A DNA stretch of 64,000 nucleotides from Vibrio hannami (GCF_029589055.1 NZ_JARQZP010000003.1:806001-870000); one strand, 5' to 3'. Positions 17,985-27,465 are shown, numbered from the stretch's first letter. The notes: generated by a model from the sequence alone, not told the origin. Program-made: numbers and translations.

Positions 17985-19847
17985 TTATGCTTCTGCACCA
18001 CGTCGACCTCGGCCAGAACGTTCGCCGCGATAACTACCTCTGTTATCACCACCACGGTTACGGTCGAAACGACGCTCTCCACCACGGTTATTGCGGTTAC
18101 CATCGCGATTTCCACGATAGCCACCACCATCACGATTTCCACCATCGCGACGATCACGACGTCCACCTCTTTCACGGAAGTCATCGTAATCAACAACTAC
18201 AGCGCCCGCTTCTTTCTGACGAATTCTTAGCTTACGAAGTTTACCCGCAGTATCAGAGTTCATCGCTTTAGGAAGCTGAACAAAAGTATGACCTTGCGCT
18301 AGCTTGATTGCACCGATAGAACCCTTGGTTAAACCTAGTTCATTTGCCAGTGCGCCCACGATGTCTTTAACTTGGACACCCTGATCGCGACCAACTTGTA
18401 GCTGATATGTATCCCAATCCTGGTTTCCGCCGAACGAACGACCTTCACCACGACGACCATCGCGACCACCTTCACGGCGCTCTTTACGACGTTGCTTATC
18501 ACGCTCGATAGCTGCAATCATTGGGTCCGGACCTTTGTAGAACAGAGGTCGTTTACCCTGGGTGCGTTTTAGTAGCATTGCAGCCAGAGTTGTAGTATCG
18601 ATTTCTAGTTGTTCTTGTAGCTTCTCTACTAGTTCAGCAAAGTTTTCCAGAGACGTGTGTTCTTTTTCCAGTTCAAGCTCAGTTCCCAGCTTTTCAAGGC
18701 GAGCCTGCGCTACGATGTCACGCAGAGGTAGCTGGATTTCTTCCATGCTTGATTTAGTAACACGCTCGATAGTACGAAGCATACGGATCTGGTTAGTACG
18801 AACCAACAGAATCGCTTTACCCTTACGACCAGCACGGCCAGTACGACCGATACGGTGAATGTAAGATTCCACGTCGAAAGGAATATCGTAGTTAAATACG
18901 TGAGTGATTCGTGGCACATCAAGACCACGAGCAACAACGTCAGTAGCAACCAGGATATCGATAACACCTTTTTTGATGTGATCAACGGTTCTTTCACGTA
19001 AAGACTGTGGAATGTCACCGTGCAATGCAGCAGCTTTAAAGCCACGAGCAGACAGCCAGTCTGCAAGGCGCTCTGTATCCTGACGCGTTCTTACGAACAC
19101 GATAGATGCATCAGTTTCTTCCGTTTCAAGAAGGCGAGACATTGCTTCGTCTTTTTCTACACCTTTTACTACCCAGAACTGCTGTTCAACTTTTTCAACA
19201 GTGTGGTTACTGCCTGCTACGTCGATACGCGCTGGATCACGAAGGAAACGATCAACGATCGTTTTCAGCATTGGAGGCATAGTTGCTGAGAAAAGTACAC
19301 GTTGTGCTGATTCAGGAGCGTGTTCCATGATTTCAGTTACATCGTCTACGAAACCCATGTTCAGCATTTCGTCTGCTTCATCAAGAACAAAGGTATTAAC
19401 TTCATCAAGGTGCAGACGGTCACGGTTAATCAGATCCTGTACACGACCTGGAGTACCAACAACAATGTGAGCACCTGATTTAAGTGCACGCATTTGATCC
19501 ACGATAGACGCGCCACCGTAGATTTCTAAAACTTTTAGTCCCTTGATATTACGACCAAGGTTTTTAACTTCTGCCGCAACCTGAATAGCAAGTTCACGCG
19601 TTGGAGCCAGAACGATAGCTTGTGGCTTGTACTGTTTGATATCCAGTCCGTTAAGAACAGGAAGAGAGAAGGCTGCGGTTTTACCGGTACCAGTTTGAGC
19701 TTTACCTAGTGCATCTTTACCTTCCAGAAGGAAAGGAATTGCAGCCGCCTGGATTGGTGTTGGGGAAACAAAACCCATTTCATCAAGTGCAGACAAAAGG
19801 GCGTCATTCAGCGCTAACTGGCTGAATTGGATTTCGGAATCTTGCAT
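17985..19847 (-). CDS. deaD: ATP-dependent RNA helicase DeaD/CsdA
   Basis: The 620-residue DEAD-box helicase unwinds RNA in ribosome assembly and mRNA decay, especially in the cold. The motifs are all present: Q motif PTPIQAAAIP, Walker A AQTGTGKT, VLDEADEMLNMGF, SAT, and HRIGRTGRAGR. After the helicase core comes the dimerisation region and an RNA-binding domain ('GAIKLAQGHTFVQLPKAM'). The Arg/Gly/Asp/Asn-rich tail (about residues 550-620) has repeated RDGG/RGG-like units, typical of DeaD. It is divergent from rnb across a long 390-bp spacer, so a long 5' leader is possible, as for E. coli csdA. Confidence 0.95.
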   Translation of the reverse strand: MQDSEIQFSQLALNDALLSALDEMGFVSPTPIQAAAIPFLLEGKDALGKAQTGTGKTAAFSLPVLNGLDIKQYKPQAIVLAPTRELAIQVAAEVKNLGRNIKGLKVLEIYGGASIVDQMRALKSGAHIVVGTPGRVQDLINRDRLHLDEVNTFVLDEADEMLNMGFVDDVTEIMEHAPESAQRVLFSATMPPMLKTIVDRFLRDPARIDVAGSNHTVEKVEQQFWVVKGVEKDEAMSRLLETEETDASIVFVRTRQDTERLADWLSARGFKAAALHGDIPQSLRERTVDHIKKGVIDILVATDVVARGLDVPRITHVFNYDIPFDVESYIHRIGRTGRAGRKGKAILLVRTNQIRMLRTIERVTKSSMEEIQLPLRDIVAQARLEKLGTELELEKEHTSLENFAELVEKLQEQLEIDTTTLAAMLLKRTQGKRPLFYKGPDPMIAAIERDKQRRKERREGGRDGRRGEGRSFGGNQDWDTYQLQVGRDQGVQVKDIVGALANELGLTKGSIGAIKLAQGHTFVQLPKAMNSDTAGKLRKLRIRQKEAGAVVVDYDDFRERGGRRDRRDGGNRDGGGYRGNRDGNRNNRGGERRFDRNRGGDNRGSYRGERSGRGRRGAEA

Positions 19848-20238
19848 TGGGATCCTACTTTATATGATTAATATCTGGTCCCATTTGCTCATTCAATTCG
19901 AATACTGCTTTGTTCGCTACACGCGGAATCCATTCTATTCAATTACCTACCCGAAGGTACGTATTGACAGTACAAAATAACTTAAAGCATTCAGGGACAA
20001 CGTTTAAGGGGGCGAGATGATGCACCAAAACCATATAAAAAGCCAGAAAAAATTGAATTTCATCACACTTTTATCGATTTTTATCGATTTTTATCGTTTG
20101 TTTGACTTCAAAATATCATATTGCAAAATTTTTAAGCTGAAATAACGCCTGAACGCTGAAAATTACCCGAGCTCATAGTAGAAATCTAACGTGCCAATGC
20201 TATAGTGTGCCCAATCACTTACGTAAGACAAGATCGAG
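19848..20238. other. Long spacer between divergent deaD and rnb
   Basis: No gene is seen. It presumably holds the deaD leader on the left and the rnb promoter on the right: an extended -10, TGCTATAGT, ends at 20206, 33 bp before the rnb ATG. A short tandem repeat occurs at 20067-20097. Confidence 0.5.
20067..20097. repeat. Tandem 10-bp repeat TTTTATCGAT
   Basis: The unit TTATCGATTT occurs about three times in direct succession in the deaD-rnb spacer. It contains repeated ATCGAT palindromes. The function is unknown. Confidence 0.7.
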
Positions 20239-22236
20239 ATGTTTCAAGACAATCCATTACTCGCCCAGCTAAAACAGCAAATTAAAGAAAATATTCCAAA
20301 AAAAGAAGGCACGATCAAAGCAACCGATAAGGGCTTTGGATTTTTAGAAGTTGATAGCAAAACCAGCCTCTTTATCCCACCTCCATACATGAAAAAATGC
20401 GTCCATGGAGATAAGGTTGTCGCTCTGATTCGTACAGAAAACGAAAAAGAAGTAGCCGAACCAGATGAGCTTATCGAGCAAAGCCTGAACCGCTTTATTG
20501 GTCGTATCAAAATGTTTAAGGGTAAGCTAAATGTGGTACCAGATCTGCCACAACTAAAACGCTTGTCCCTAAAGGCAAAAGCGAAAAAAGGATTAAATCC
20601 CGAAACACTTAACGAAGGCGACTGGGTAGTCGCTCATCTTATTCGTCACCCGCTAAAGGGCGATAATGGCTTTTTTGCTGAGATAAGTGAAAAAATCACC
20701 GATGCCAATGACAAAATAGCGCCATGGTGGGTGACCCTTGCAGAGAATGACCTGCCGAACAGTGAGCCAGAAGGTATCGAAAACTGGTCTTTAAACGACG
20801 ATGAAGACCTGAACAGAATCGATATGACAAATATACCGTTTGTTACTATTGATGGTGACTCAACAAAAGATATGGACGACGCGCTGTATGCTCGCCAGCT
20901 AGATAATGGCAACTTCGAAGTGACCATTGCGATAGCCGATCCAACCGCTTATATCTCACCTGAAGATAATATGGACAAGGTAGCCAGAGAGCGTGGCTTT
21001 ACCATTTATCTGCCTGGTAGAAACATTCCTATGCTACCTCGCGATTTAGCCGATGATCTATGCTCTCTCATTCAGGATCAGGAACGCCCTGCCCTCTGCT
21101 GTACAGTCGAAGTAGATAATAACGGTGTCATCACAGATGAAATCAAGTTCTTTGCAGCTACCGTTAAATCACATGCCCGCCTTGCGTACGATAATGTTTC
21201 CGACTGGCTTGAAGAAAAAGATCAGTGCTGGATTCCTGAAGGCGAAATTGCCGATGTACTTACAGTGCTCAACGAGTTTAGCTCAGCCCGTACAAAGTGG
21301 CGTGAAGAAAACGCAGTTGTTTTCCCTGACAGACCGGATTACCGCTTTGAGCTAAGTGAAGACAACGATGTTATTGCTATCCATGCTGATAAAAGACGCA
21401 CCGCAAACAAGCTTGTTGAAGAGGCAATGATTACAGCAAACATCTGCGCTGGTCGAGTACTATCTAGATCGTTTGAAAAAGGTGTTTTTAATACTCACGC
21501 AGGCTTTAAGCCAGAAAAAATTAAAGACATTGTATCCCTGGTAAACCCAGAGGCAATACTGCCATTCACTGAAGAAAGCCTTAAGACACTTGAAGGTTTC
21601 AGCGAGTTAAGACGTTGGCTAAACGACCAGGATACCACCTATCTCGATAATCGAATTCGTAAATATCAGACCTACAGCGAAGTTTGTACAACACCATCTG
21701 AACATTTTGCGATGGGACTTGACGTTTACGCAACTTGGACATCTCCAATTCGTAAGTATGGCGATATGATAAATCACCGTCTACTAAAAGCACACATACT
21801 CCAAAAAGCGCCGGTACAGGAACCAGACAGCCTGATTGGTGAGGAATTGGCTATCCACAAGAAACATCACAAGATAGCTGAACGAAATGTTGCCGATTGG
21901 TTGTATGCGAGAACGTTGAGCAATGAGCCTAAAAATGAAACTAAGTTTTCAGGTGAAATTTTCGATATTAACCGCGCGGGTATGCGCGTAAGAATATTAG
22001 AAAACGGATCGACGGCATTTATTCCAGCCTCACTAATTTTGGATAACAAGACACGGATCGTGTGTAACGGCGATGAAGGCACGGTTTCAATAGACAACGA
22101 TCACGTTTACAAATTGGGAGATGTGTTAGAAATAGTGCTGACAGAAGTAAACATTGAAAATAGAAGTATAGTCGCAAAGCCAACAGAAGTATTTTCGGAC
22201 ATTGAAGCAGATAACCCGAACAATAAATCTGAGTAA
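20239..22236 (+). CDS. rnb: Exoribonuclease II
   Basis: RNase II degrades RNA from the 3' end, releasing nucleoside 5'-monophosphates. The 665-residue protein (E. coli: 644) has N-terminal cold-shock domains (about 20-180, '[17 protein letters not shown]'), the RNB catalytic domain with the acidic cluster in [12 protein letters not shown] near residue 210, and a C-terminal S1 domain (about 565-650). Family features such as '[18 protein letters not shown]' support the assignment. It is a single-gene unit with its own terminator. Confidence 0.96.
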   Translation: MFQDNPLLAQLKQQIKENIPKKEGTIKATDKGFGFLEVDSKTSLFIPPPYMKKCVHGDKVVALIRTENEKEVAEPDELIEQSLNRFIGRIKMFKGKLNVVPDLPQLKRLSLKAKAKKGLNPETLNEGDWVVAHLIRHPLKGDNGFFAEISEKITDANDKIAPWWVTLAENDLPNSEPEGIENWSLNDDEDLNRIDMTNIPFVTIDGDSTKDMDDALYARQLDNGNFEVTIAIADPTAYISPEDNMDKVARERGFTIYLPGRNIPMLPRDLADDLCSLIQDQERPALCCTVEVDNNGVITDEIKFFAATVKSHARLAYDNVSDWLEEKDQCWIPEGEIADVLTVLNEFSSARTKWREENAVVFPDRPDYRFELSEDNDVIAIHADKRRTANKLVEEAMITANICAGRVLSRSFEKGVFNTHAGFKPEKIKDIVSLVNPEAILPFTEESLKTLEGFSELRRWLNDQDTTYLDNRIRKYQTYSEVCTTPSEHFAMGLDVYATWTSPIRKYGDMINHRLLKAHILQKAPVQEPDSLIGEELAIHKKHHKIAERNVADWLYARTLSNEPKNETKFSGEIFDINRAGMRVRILENGSTAFIPASLILDNKTRIVCNGDEGTVSIDNDHVYKLGDVLEIVLTEVNIENRSIVAKPTEVFSDIEADNPNNKSE

Positions 22237-22256
22237 CTAGCTTTATTTGTGGTACT

Positions 22257-22282
22257 GGCGCTTATTAAAAAAGCGCCTTTTT
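22257..22282 (+). terminator. Rho-independent terminator of rnb
   Basis: GGCGCTT (22257-22263) pairs with AAGCGCC (22271-22277), followed by TTTTT. It lies about 20 bp after the stop. Confidence 0.9.
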
Positions 22283-22301
22283 AAAGATAAGAATAAAAAG
22301 T

Positions 22302-23102
22302 ATGGCAAGAATTACCATCTACAATCACAGCAGTTTCACAACACGGAAAAAAGACCGTTACCCCGTAACACAATGCGGAATTATTCTGGTCGAACATGGT
22401 TTGGTTAAGTACCGAACTCATCAAGATGAGAGCCGTGAGTTATGCGCTGGTCAATTCACTATCTATCACTCGGAAGAGTTCAAGAAGGTTGAATCCCACC
22501 CAGTGAATGGCGAGTTTGCGGCTAAAGTAATCACCTTTGAGCCAAGTTTACTACAACAATTTTATCTTCAGCTTCCGCAGCAAACTTACACAGATGAATC
22601 AGCCTTCTCACCCATCGATTCGGCGAAGCCAGTTGCACCAAATATCCTAAGCCTACTTATTGAAGCTGCTGAACATAAAAGCTCAGATCAAACTCTGGAA
22701 GCACTGTCTGTTGCCCTGATCATGGAGATTATCACCACATCTCCTAGTCACATTCCAATTTTACAACGTGCGTGTAATCAGAGCGCGGCTCAGAAAGTCA
22801 TTCGTTTTATTGAACTGAACATAGAAAACGAAGTGTCTCTCGAAAATACAGCGCGCTTCCTTGGTATGTCTACGGCAACGTTAAAGCGCAGGTTAGCGGC
22901 TGAAGGGTTGAGTTTCTCTCAGATACTGAAAGTCAAGAGGGTTAACTATGCTGCTACCAAACTTCGCCTTACGAATAAGTCCATCGCAGAAATAGCCTTT
23001 GAGTCTGGCTTTAAGAGTGCAGCGCATTTCAGTACCGCGTTTAAAGGCGTTCAAGGTATAACTCCGAAAGAGTTCAGACAAAGAATTGTTCACGGTGGAT
23101 AA
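22302..23102 (+). CDS. AraC-family transcriptional regulator
   Basis: This 266-residue regulator has an N-terminal cupin-like sensing domain (about 1-150) and a C-terminal pair of helix-turn-helices (about 165-262). The second HTH is obvious: 'SIAEIAFESGFKSAAHFSTAF' is split here as SIAEIAFESGF and SAAHFSTAFK, followed by GITPKEFRQ, the AraC signature. No neighbouring operon suggests its target, since it lies behind rnb's terminator and is convergent with a DUF3024-like gene. Confidence 0.88.
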   Translation: MARITIYNHSSFTTRKKDRYPVTQCGIILVEHGLVKYRTHQDESRELCAGQFTIYHSEEFKKVESHPVNGEFAAKVITFEPSLLQQFYLQLPQQTYTDESAFSPIDSAKPVAPNILSLLIEAAEHKSSDQTLEALSVALIMEIITTSPSHIPILQRACNQSAAQKVIRFIELNIENEVSLENTARFLGMSTATLKRRLAAEGLSFSQILKVKRVNYAATKLRLTNKSIAEIAFESGFKSAAHFSTAFKGVQGITPKEFRQRIVHGG

Positions 23103-23125
23103 CAATTACTAAATCGTTCCCTCCT

Positions 23126-23485
23126 CTACCAGAAAAGATTATGTGGATCGTGGAGTAACTCGTCGAGTTGCTCCTCAAGGCTCTCTGTCGCTTCCTTGTA
23201 AGGGTAGCCATACCAATCTACATTTTCCAGATTGCTCTCATCATACTCAGCAACCTCAATTTTCCAAGTGAGCGCCTCCGGATTAAAAATCAGCTTCGCT
23301 ACAGGGCAAACAGCGTTGATATGCGAAGAATCTAACAGGAAGCACTGTTTGGAGAAATAAACACCATCCTCAACCAGTTCATATTGAGCTTTTCCCATTT
23401 CTGCCGGCACGTTTTGATTACGCCTTTGACAGAACTTTTGCACAACCTTTTCCAGACGAAATAGCTCTATTTCAGATAGCTTCAT
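23126..23485 (-). CDS. Small conserved protein, DUF3024-like
   Basis: The protein has about 119 residues and resembles Vibrio DUF3024 proteins (opening 'KLSEIELFRLEKVVQKFC'). It is acidic, with an aromatic-rich 'VDWYGYPY' segment and no signal peptide or membrane segment. ATG at 23485 is chosen over the TTG at 23491. The function is unknown. The family assignment rests on memory of the family pattern and should be confirmed by a domain search. Confidence 0.65.
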   Translation of the reverse strand: MKLSEIELFRLEKVVQKFCQRRNQNVPAEMGKAQYELVEDGVYFSKQCFLLDSSHINAVCPVAKLIFNPEALTWKIEVAEYDESNLENVDWYGYPYKEATESLEEQLDELLHDPHNLFW

Positions 23486-23582
23486 ATACAACTCTTTTAT
23501 TGAAGTTTGATATTAAGATGATACTCCCATCTGAGAATTCTTACTTGTTAAATTTAAGCTCAAAATCAAAGATGTCGTCAAC

Positions 23583-23619
23583 GTCACACTAGCGTCATAT
23601 TTAAGAAATATTATTGTCA
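23583..23619 (+). promoter_or_regulatory. Candidate Pho box upstream of the PstS-like gene
   Basis: GTCA occurs at 23583, 23594 and 23616, i.e. at 11-bp and 22-bp spacing, the phasing of PhoB direct repeats (ACGTCACACTAGCGTCAT as the core). The match to CTGTCAT is partial. It lies 45-80 bp before the start codon of a phosphate-binding protein, which raises its likelihood. Confidence 0.5.
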
Positions 23620-23663
23620 ACTTACTAGAATAAAAATCGAATTTTACGCTCCAGGAGTTTTCT

Positions 23664-24485
23664 ATGTTTCGTCTCGTTTTCAGCTCGTTACTCGCAGCTT
23701 TAACCATTTCGTTTGCTGCACATGCTGAAGAAATTAATGTATCAGGTTCTACATCGGTTGCCCGTGTGATGGATGTAATCGCTGAGGACTACAACTCGAC
23801 TCATCCTGAATCTTATATCGCTGTTCAGGGAGTTGGCTCAACTGCAGGCGTTACGCTGGTTAAAAAAGGTGTCGCTGAAATTGGAATGAGCTCTCGTTAC
23901 ATTACTGAAGGTGAGTTGTCCGGAAGTGACCTAATCATTCATACTTTCGCTTACGATGGACTTGCTGTTGTTGTTAACCATGCAAACCCAGTAGAAGATC
24001 TTTCTCGCCAACAGCTGTTTGATATCTACAAGGGCAAAATTACTAATTGGACCCAAATTGGTGGCGCTGATAAGCCAATTGCCGTTGTAACCCGAGAAGC
24101 TGCTTCTGGCTCGCGATATAGTTTTGAAACATTACTTGGTTTAACACGCGTTATCAAAGGTAAACAAGTATCTGACATCAACCCAACTAACCTAGTCGTA
24201 AACAGTAACAGTATGGTGAAAACCATTATTACGAATAATCCGCACGCCATTGGTTTTGTTTCGGAAGGTTCAGTGGATCGATCGGTAAAAGAGCTAAAAT
24301 TTGAAGGGGTTGAAGCAACGCCTAAGACTATCGCTTCCGGAGAATATAAATTAGCCAGACCGTTTATTATTCTCTACAAAGAGCAAAATATTACTGAAGA
24401 CGCACTTGGTTTTGTTACGTTTATCAAATCGAACAGAGCTAAGGAACTCATTACTCAGTACGGTTATACACCGACCAAAAAGTGA
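23664..24485 (+). CDS. Phosphate-binding periplasmic protein, PstS-like
   Basis: The 273-residue protein has a Sec signal peptide (MFRLVFSSLLAALTISFAAHA, about 21 residues). The mature part begins 'EEINVSGSTSVARVMDVIAE', the phosphate-anion loop typical of PstS. 'GVGSTAGV' and 'REAASGSRYSFE' supply the other ligand-binding residues. It is the PstS-like substrate-binding protein of an ABC phosphate importer, but no pstC, pstA or pstB follows: a terminator comes 25 bp later. It may serve a Pst system elsewhere or be a sensor. A Shine-Dalgarno GGAG precedes the ATG. Confidence 0.88.
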   Translation: MFRLVFSSLLAALTISFAAHAEEINVSGSTSVARVMDVIAEDYNSTHPESYIAVQGVGSTAGVTLVKKGVAEIGMSSRYITEGELSGSDLIIHTFAYDGLAVVVNHANPVEDLSRQQLFDIYKGKITNWTQIGGADKPIAVVTREAASGSRYSFETLLGLTRVIKGKQVSDINPTNLVVNSNSMVKTIITNNPHAIGFVSEGSVDRSVKELKFEGVEATPKTIASGEYKLARPFIILYKEQNITEDALGFVTFIKSNRAKELITQYGYTPTKK

Positions 24486-24513
24486 TTGTTAGGTAACAAT
24501 CCGCTATAACGTA

Positions 24514-24541
24514 AAAAGGGAGCGTGAAAAGCTCCCTTCTC
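24514..24541. terminator. Terminator between the PstS-like gene and the MaoC-like gene
   Basis: AAGGGAGC (24516-24523) pairs with GCTCCCTT (24531-24538) across a 7-nt loop. A and T tracts flank it, so it can act on both convergent genes. Confidence 0.8.
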
Positions 24542-24560
24542 TAAATTGAACAGCCGTAGA

Positions 24561-25244
24561 TTAGAAGTACAGCCTGACTACCGAGACAACCACACAGCCA
24601 GGACGTCTAACACCCTCTATCTCGACCTTAAGCTCACGCTCAATTTCCAGACCTTTTTTAATTGGCGTTACCTTTTTTAGAATACTATGAGTACGAATTC
24701 TATTTCCTGACTTTACAGGATATGGGAATCGCACTTCGTTCAGACCAACGTTAACAACCATCTTGGCTGTCGGGAACATTGGGTTTTCCGGGTCAACACT
24801 GTCGGTCATTTTAGACAACATAGACAGAGTCAAAAAGCCATGGGCAATAGTTGTTTTAAATGGCGATTCTTGAGCCGCTCGCTCAGGTTCGGTATGAATC
24901 CATTGCGTATCTTCAGTAACATCACCAAATGCATTGATTCTATCCTGGTCAATAGTCACCCAATCACCTACGTGAATTTCTTCACCAAGCTTTTCAGACA
25001 ACTCAACATAAAGCGCTTTGGCAACATCGCATAATTCGAAGGTCTCTTCCTGAGTTGGCTTTACTTCTTCATTAACGGCAGGCAACGCATGCTCTTTAAC
25101 CCACCCTACCAGGTGGTTAGAGTGTGTTTTTGTAACAAAGTCATCCCAATATTCTTTCAAAAACGGTGACATCAATTCTTTCAGTTCGAAGTGATGCTTG
25201 GTGAGCGATTCACTCTTGTGTTTTAGAATATCAACGACTTTCAT
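24561..25244 (-). CDS. MaoC-like hot-dog hydratase with N-terminal extension
   Basis: The 227-residue protein has a C-terminal MaoC hot-dog domain (about 85-225). It carries the (R)-enoyl-CoA hydratase signature: 'INAFGDVTEDTQWIHTEPERA' (here cited in part: FGDVTEDTQWIH) and 'TIAHGFLTLSML', with catalytic Asp and His in place. The first 80 residues are a helical extension of unknown function. It probably hydrates trans-2-enoyl-CoA thioesters in fatty acid or PHA metabolism. It is monocistronic, with no other fatty-acid gene beside it. Confidence 0.82.
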   Translation of the reverse strand: MKVVDILKHKSESLTKHHFELKELMSPFLKEYWDDFVTKTHSNHLVGWVKEHALPAVNEEVKPTQEETFELCDVAKALYVELSEKLGEEIHVGDWVTIDQDRINAFGDVTEDTQWIHTEPERAAQESPFKTTIAHGFLTLSMLSKMTDSVDPENPMFPTAKMVVNVGLNEVRFPYPVKSGNRIRTHSILKKVTPIKKGLEIERELKVEIEGVRRPGCVVVSVVRLYF

Positions 25245-25512
25245 ATAAACCCTCAGTTAATAAAAAGTTCTTCTCAGAACTGCGATAAGCATAATTTTGA
25301 ATGAGATCACAATATGATGCAAATAGTTTCGAGCGTACAGGTGTTAGCGGATTTTACTTTTATTTTTATAATTCATCACCTTAGGCAATAAAACACTATT
25401 TTATTAGTTTCTAAAACTCATCGGATCTCATACTATTTTGTTTGAAAATATTTCGACCCTGGTGTGGCTTGCCGCACGCTTTGGGAAATAAAACCAACTA
25501 AAATGAATTAAG
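25245..25512. other. Gene-free AT-rich stretch upstream of the MaoC-like gene
   Basis: No gene is seen. Two small dyads are present: AGTTCT-TCTC-AGAACT (25266-25281) just upstream of the MaoC-like gene, and GTGTGGC-TT-GCCGCAC (about 25459-25474). Confidence 0.45.
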
Positions 25513-25539
25513 GCCCGACCATTTCTGATCGGGCATTTT
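25513..25539 (-). terminator. Terminator-like hairpin after the degenerate tRNA-Gly copy
   Basis: GCCCGA-N-TCGGGC with an ATTTT/AAAAT flank is the same hairpin as at 25652-25684. It is part of the direct repeat of the tRNA-Gly-like unit. Confidence 0.7.
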
Positions 25540-25544
25540 CAATT

Positions 25545-25633
25545 TGGAGAGACACACGAGGTTCCCAACTCGAGGTTTTAGGCGTGACCTCAACCTTGGC
25601 AAGGTTACACTCTAACAATTAAACTGTTGCCAA
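25545..25633 (-). pseudogene. Degenerate tRNA-Gly(GCC)-like copy
   Basis: The 3' two-thirds (anticodon arm CAACCTTGCCAAGGTTG-like, variable loop, expanded T arm, TCCA end) are almost identical to the neighbouring tRNA-Gly-like gene at 25689-25777. The 5' acceptor and D arms have decayed: the first seven bases no longer pair with GTGTCTC. It shares the same extra bases in the T arm. It is very likely a non-functional duplicate. Confidence 0.75.
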
Positions 25634-25651
25634 CATTGGCCAGTACATAGC

Positions 25652-25684
25652 AAAATGCCCGACCATTTCTGATCGGGCATTTTC
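25652..25684 (-). terminator. Rho-independent terminator after the tRNA-Cys/tRNA-Gly-like unit
   Basis: AAAATGCCCGA and TCGGGCATTTT form a long stem with a loop of CCATTTCTGA or similar. It can end transcription in either direction. Confidence 0.8.
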
Positions 25685-25688
25685 AATT

Positions 25689-25777
25689 TGGAGCGACACA
25701 TGAGGTTCCCAATTCGAGGTTCTAGGCGTGACCTCAACCTTGGCAAGGTTGCGCTCTACCAACTGAGCTAGTGTCGC
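25689..25777 (-). tRNA. tRNA-Gly(GCC)-like gene with expanded T arm
   Basis: It begins GCGACACTAGCTCAGTTGG, which is a normal acceptor/D-arm, and its acceptor stem GCGACAC pairs perfectly with GTGTCGC before TCCA. The anticodon arm is CAACCTTGCCAAGGTTG (anticodon GCC, glycine). The T arm is abnormal: between the variable loop AGGTC and the 3' strand CTCAT there are 25 bases instead of 12, giving 89 nt in total instead of 76. The extra bases look like a partial duplication of the T arm (GAACCTC occurs twice). It lies 3 bp from tRNA-Cys. It may be non-functional or be processed to something unusual. Confidence 0.7.
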
Positions 25778-25780
25778 AAA

Positions 25781-25854
25781 TGGAGGCGCGTCCCGGAGTC
25801 GAACCGAGGTCCACGGATTTGCAATCCGCTGCATAGCCACTCTGCCAACGCGCC
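25781..25854 (-). tRNA. tRNA-Cys(GCA)
   Basis: It is a 74-nt tRNA with acceptor stem GGCGCGT/ACGCGCC, discriminator and encoded TCCA end. The anticodon loop is ATTGCAAAT (anticodon GCA) and the T loop is GGTTCGACTCC. All four stems fold normally. Confidence 0.95.
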
Positions 25855-26019
25855 TTTTTATCTGTTTAAATAACAGTCGCAGAATTCAATGATAACAAAG
25901 AGTTGCCTCATCTCTGCGTTGATGCGTACTTTACCCTTTTATTTTTCTGAGTCAATTATGAATTTACAAAATTCGGTTCGTTTGGACAATATTGAATCAA
26001 ACTGATCATCTATTCGCCG

Positions 26020-27465
26020 TTACCAGCGTTTCATTATGCGTCCTAGCATACTTGGGTGGTAAGACCAACAGTGATCAAACATCTGCATCAGTTGTGGATT
26101 ACCGTATTTTGACAAGCATATCGCGTGAAAACGATTCATCTGAGCCTGTAGACCTTTTACCAAATCCAGAATCTCGTCCGGTTGCCTCGGCGCAATAAAG
26201 TCAGATATTACTGCCATATCTGCGTTGCGATATTTGCTCGACTGCATCAGATCCACAGACTTAATCAGAACAGGCTCAAAATCTGTACCACCATGAAATT
26301 GATAAGAAAGAAAATCACTGGCCTCTTTTAAGCCATCCTGGCGAGTCAATTCATAAGTTATCTGTTCAGTAGAGAACAAAACCACATAACAATCTCTGTC
26401 TTCAGCCAGGGCGATTTGCATCAACGCATACGCCATCGCTTTCGCACACTGCTCAGGGAAACCACTCATCGATCCTGAGGCGTCAACACAGACAATAAAC
26501 GGCCCTTTCTCTATATCAACGACTTTTGACTCGGGCTTATGTGCTTTTACTTGTCTTAACTTTCGAGCTTTTCCTTTCACCTTGTAGTTCATCAATCGCT
26601 TGTCTACCAGATGCTTGTAGAACACCACTTCTAGTTCCGGATAAGCAAGAAACATGGTTTCATTAGGAAGCATACGATTTAAGTCGTCACTCTCATGCAC
26701 ACCAACGATATCATCTGTAGCGAAATCGCTTCTCTCTTCCACTAGTTTGAGCTCTTCAACTGGAGACTTATGCAGACTCGGATCATCAACGTTACTTGCC
26801 ATTCTTCCAAGTTGCTCAGCAATGGCTTGCAATTCACTATTTTTCTTTAAGAACTCGGCGTAACGCTTCATCGTGGAAACATCTTTCTTTGATAAACGAG
26901 CGGCCGCCATATCCCAGAGTCTTCCCATCTGGTTAAGCTCTCCGACCTCCTCTAGCTTATCCATATTTTTTAATGTCTCAATACGCTGATAAAGCTCCGA
27001 AAGAAACTTTTCTTTATCAGACTCAAGCTGGGCAATTTCAGCCTGCTTAATCGCCTTAGATAAACTTTTGTACCACTGTTCACAGAAGTAGTGTGGGAAC
27101 ACTGGATTACTTACGCCCTTGTTCCTATTTACCAACTTTTTGGCTTTCTTATGAAAAGATGAGTGCCAGTCCAACCTTTCCAAAATAGAAGGTAGTTGCT
27201 GGTAAAACTCTTCCTCTGTGAGATGAATCGTCTCCTGATATAGATTCAGTTCATTTTGAAAATGCTCTGTTTCGCAGACCTTAGTAATTCTTTTTTTAGC
27301 ACTTCCACGCCACTTAACTATCTGCCTTTTTAGAGATACCTTGATAGCTTTATTTTCAGGGATCATCAATAACTGTGAACGACCGATAAGATCATTCACA
27401 GCACTATCTATAATCCCCGATTCAGCGATCATCATCGCCAGGTTTAAACCATCAGCGCCAAGCAT
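26020..27465 (-). CDS. viaA: VWA-domain protein ViaA, partner of RavA
   Basis: The 481-residue length matches E. coli ViaA (483). The long helical N-terminal part (1-300) is followed by a von Willebrand A domain whose metal site is visible as VCVDASGSMSG (DxSxS). It sits 12 bp downstream of ravA. RavA-ViaA acts on membrane and respiratory complexes and influences aminoglycoside sensitivity in E. coli. The role in this organism is inferred from conservation of the pair. Confidence 0.93.
   Translation of the reverse strand: MLGADGLNLAMMIAESGIIDSAVNDLIGRSQLLMIPENKAIKVSLKRQIVKWRGSAKKRITKVCETEHFQNELNLYQETIHLTEEEFYQQLPSILERLDWHSSFHKKAKKLVNRNKGVSNPVFPHYFCEQWYKSLSKAIKQAEIAQLESDKEKFLSELYQRIETLKNMDKLEEVGELNQMGRLWDMAAARLSKKDVSTMKRYAEFLKKNSELQAIAEQLGRMASNVDDPSLHKSPVEELKLVEERSDFATDDIVGVHESDDLNRMLPNETMFLAYPELEVVFYKHLVDKRLMNYKVKGKARKLRQVKAHKPESKVVDIEKGPFIVCVDASGSMSGFPEQCAKAMAYALMQIALAEDRDCYVVLFSTEQITYELTRQDGLKEASDFLSYQFHGGTDFEPVLIKSVDLMQSSKYRNADMAVISDFIAPRQPDEILDLVKGLQAQMNRFHAICLSKYGNPQLMQMFDHCWSYHPSMLGRIMKRW

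Noticed and set aside
18060..18200. Short repeats with GGT/CGA pattern resembling a minisatellite
   Set aside because: They encode the Arg/Gly-rich tail of DeaD, normal for this protein.
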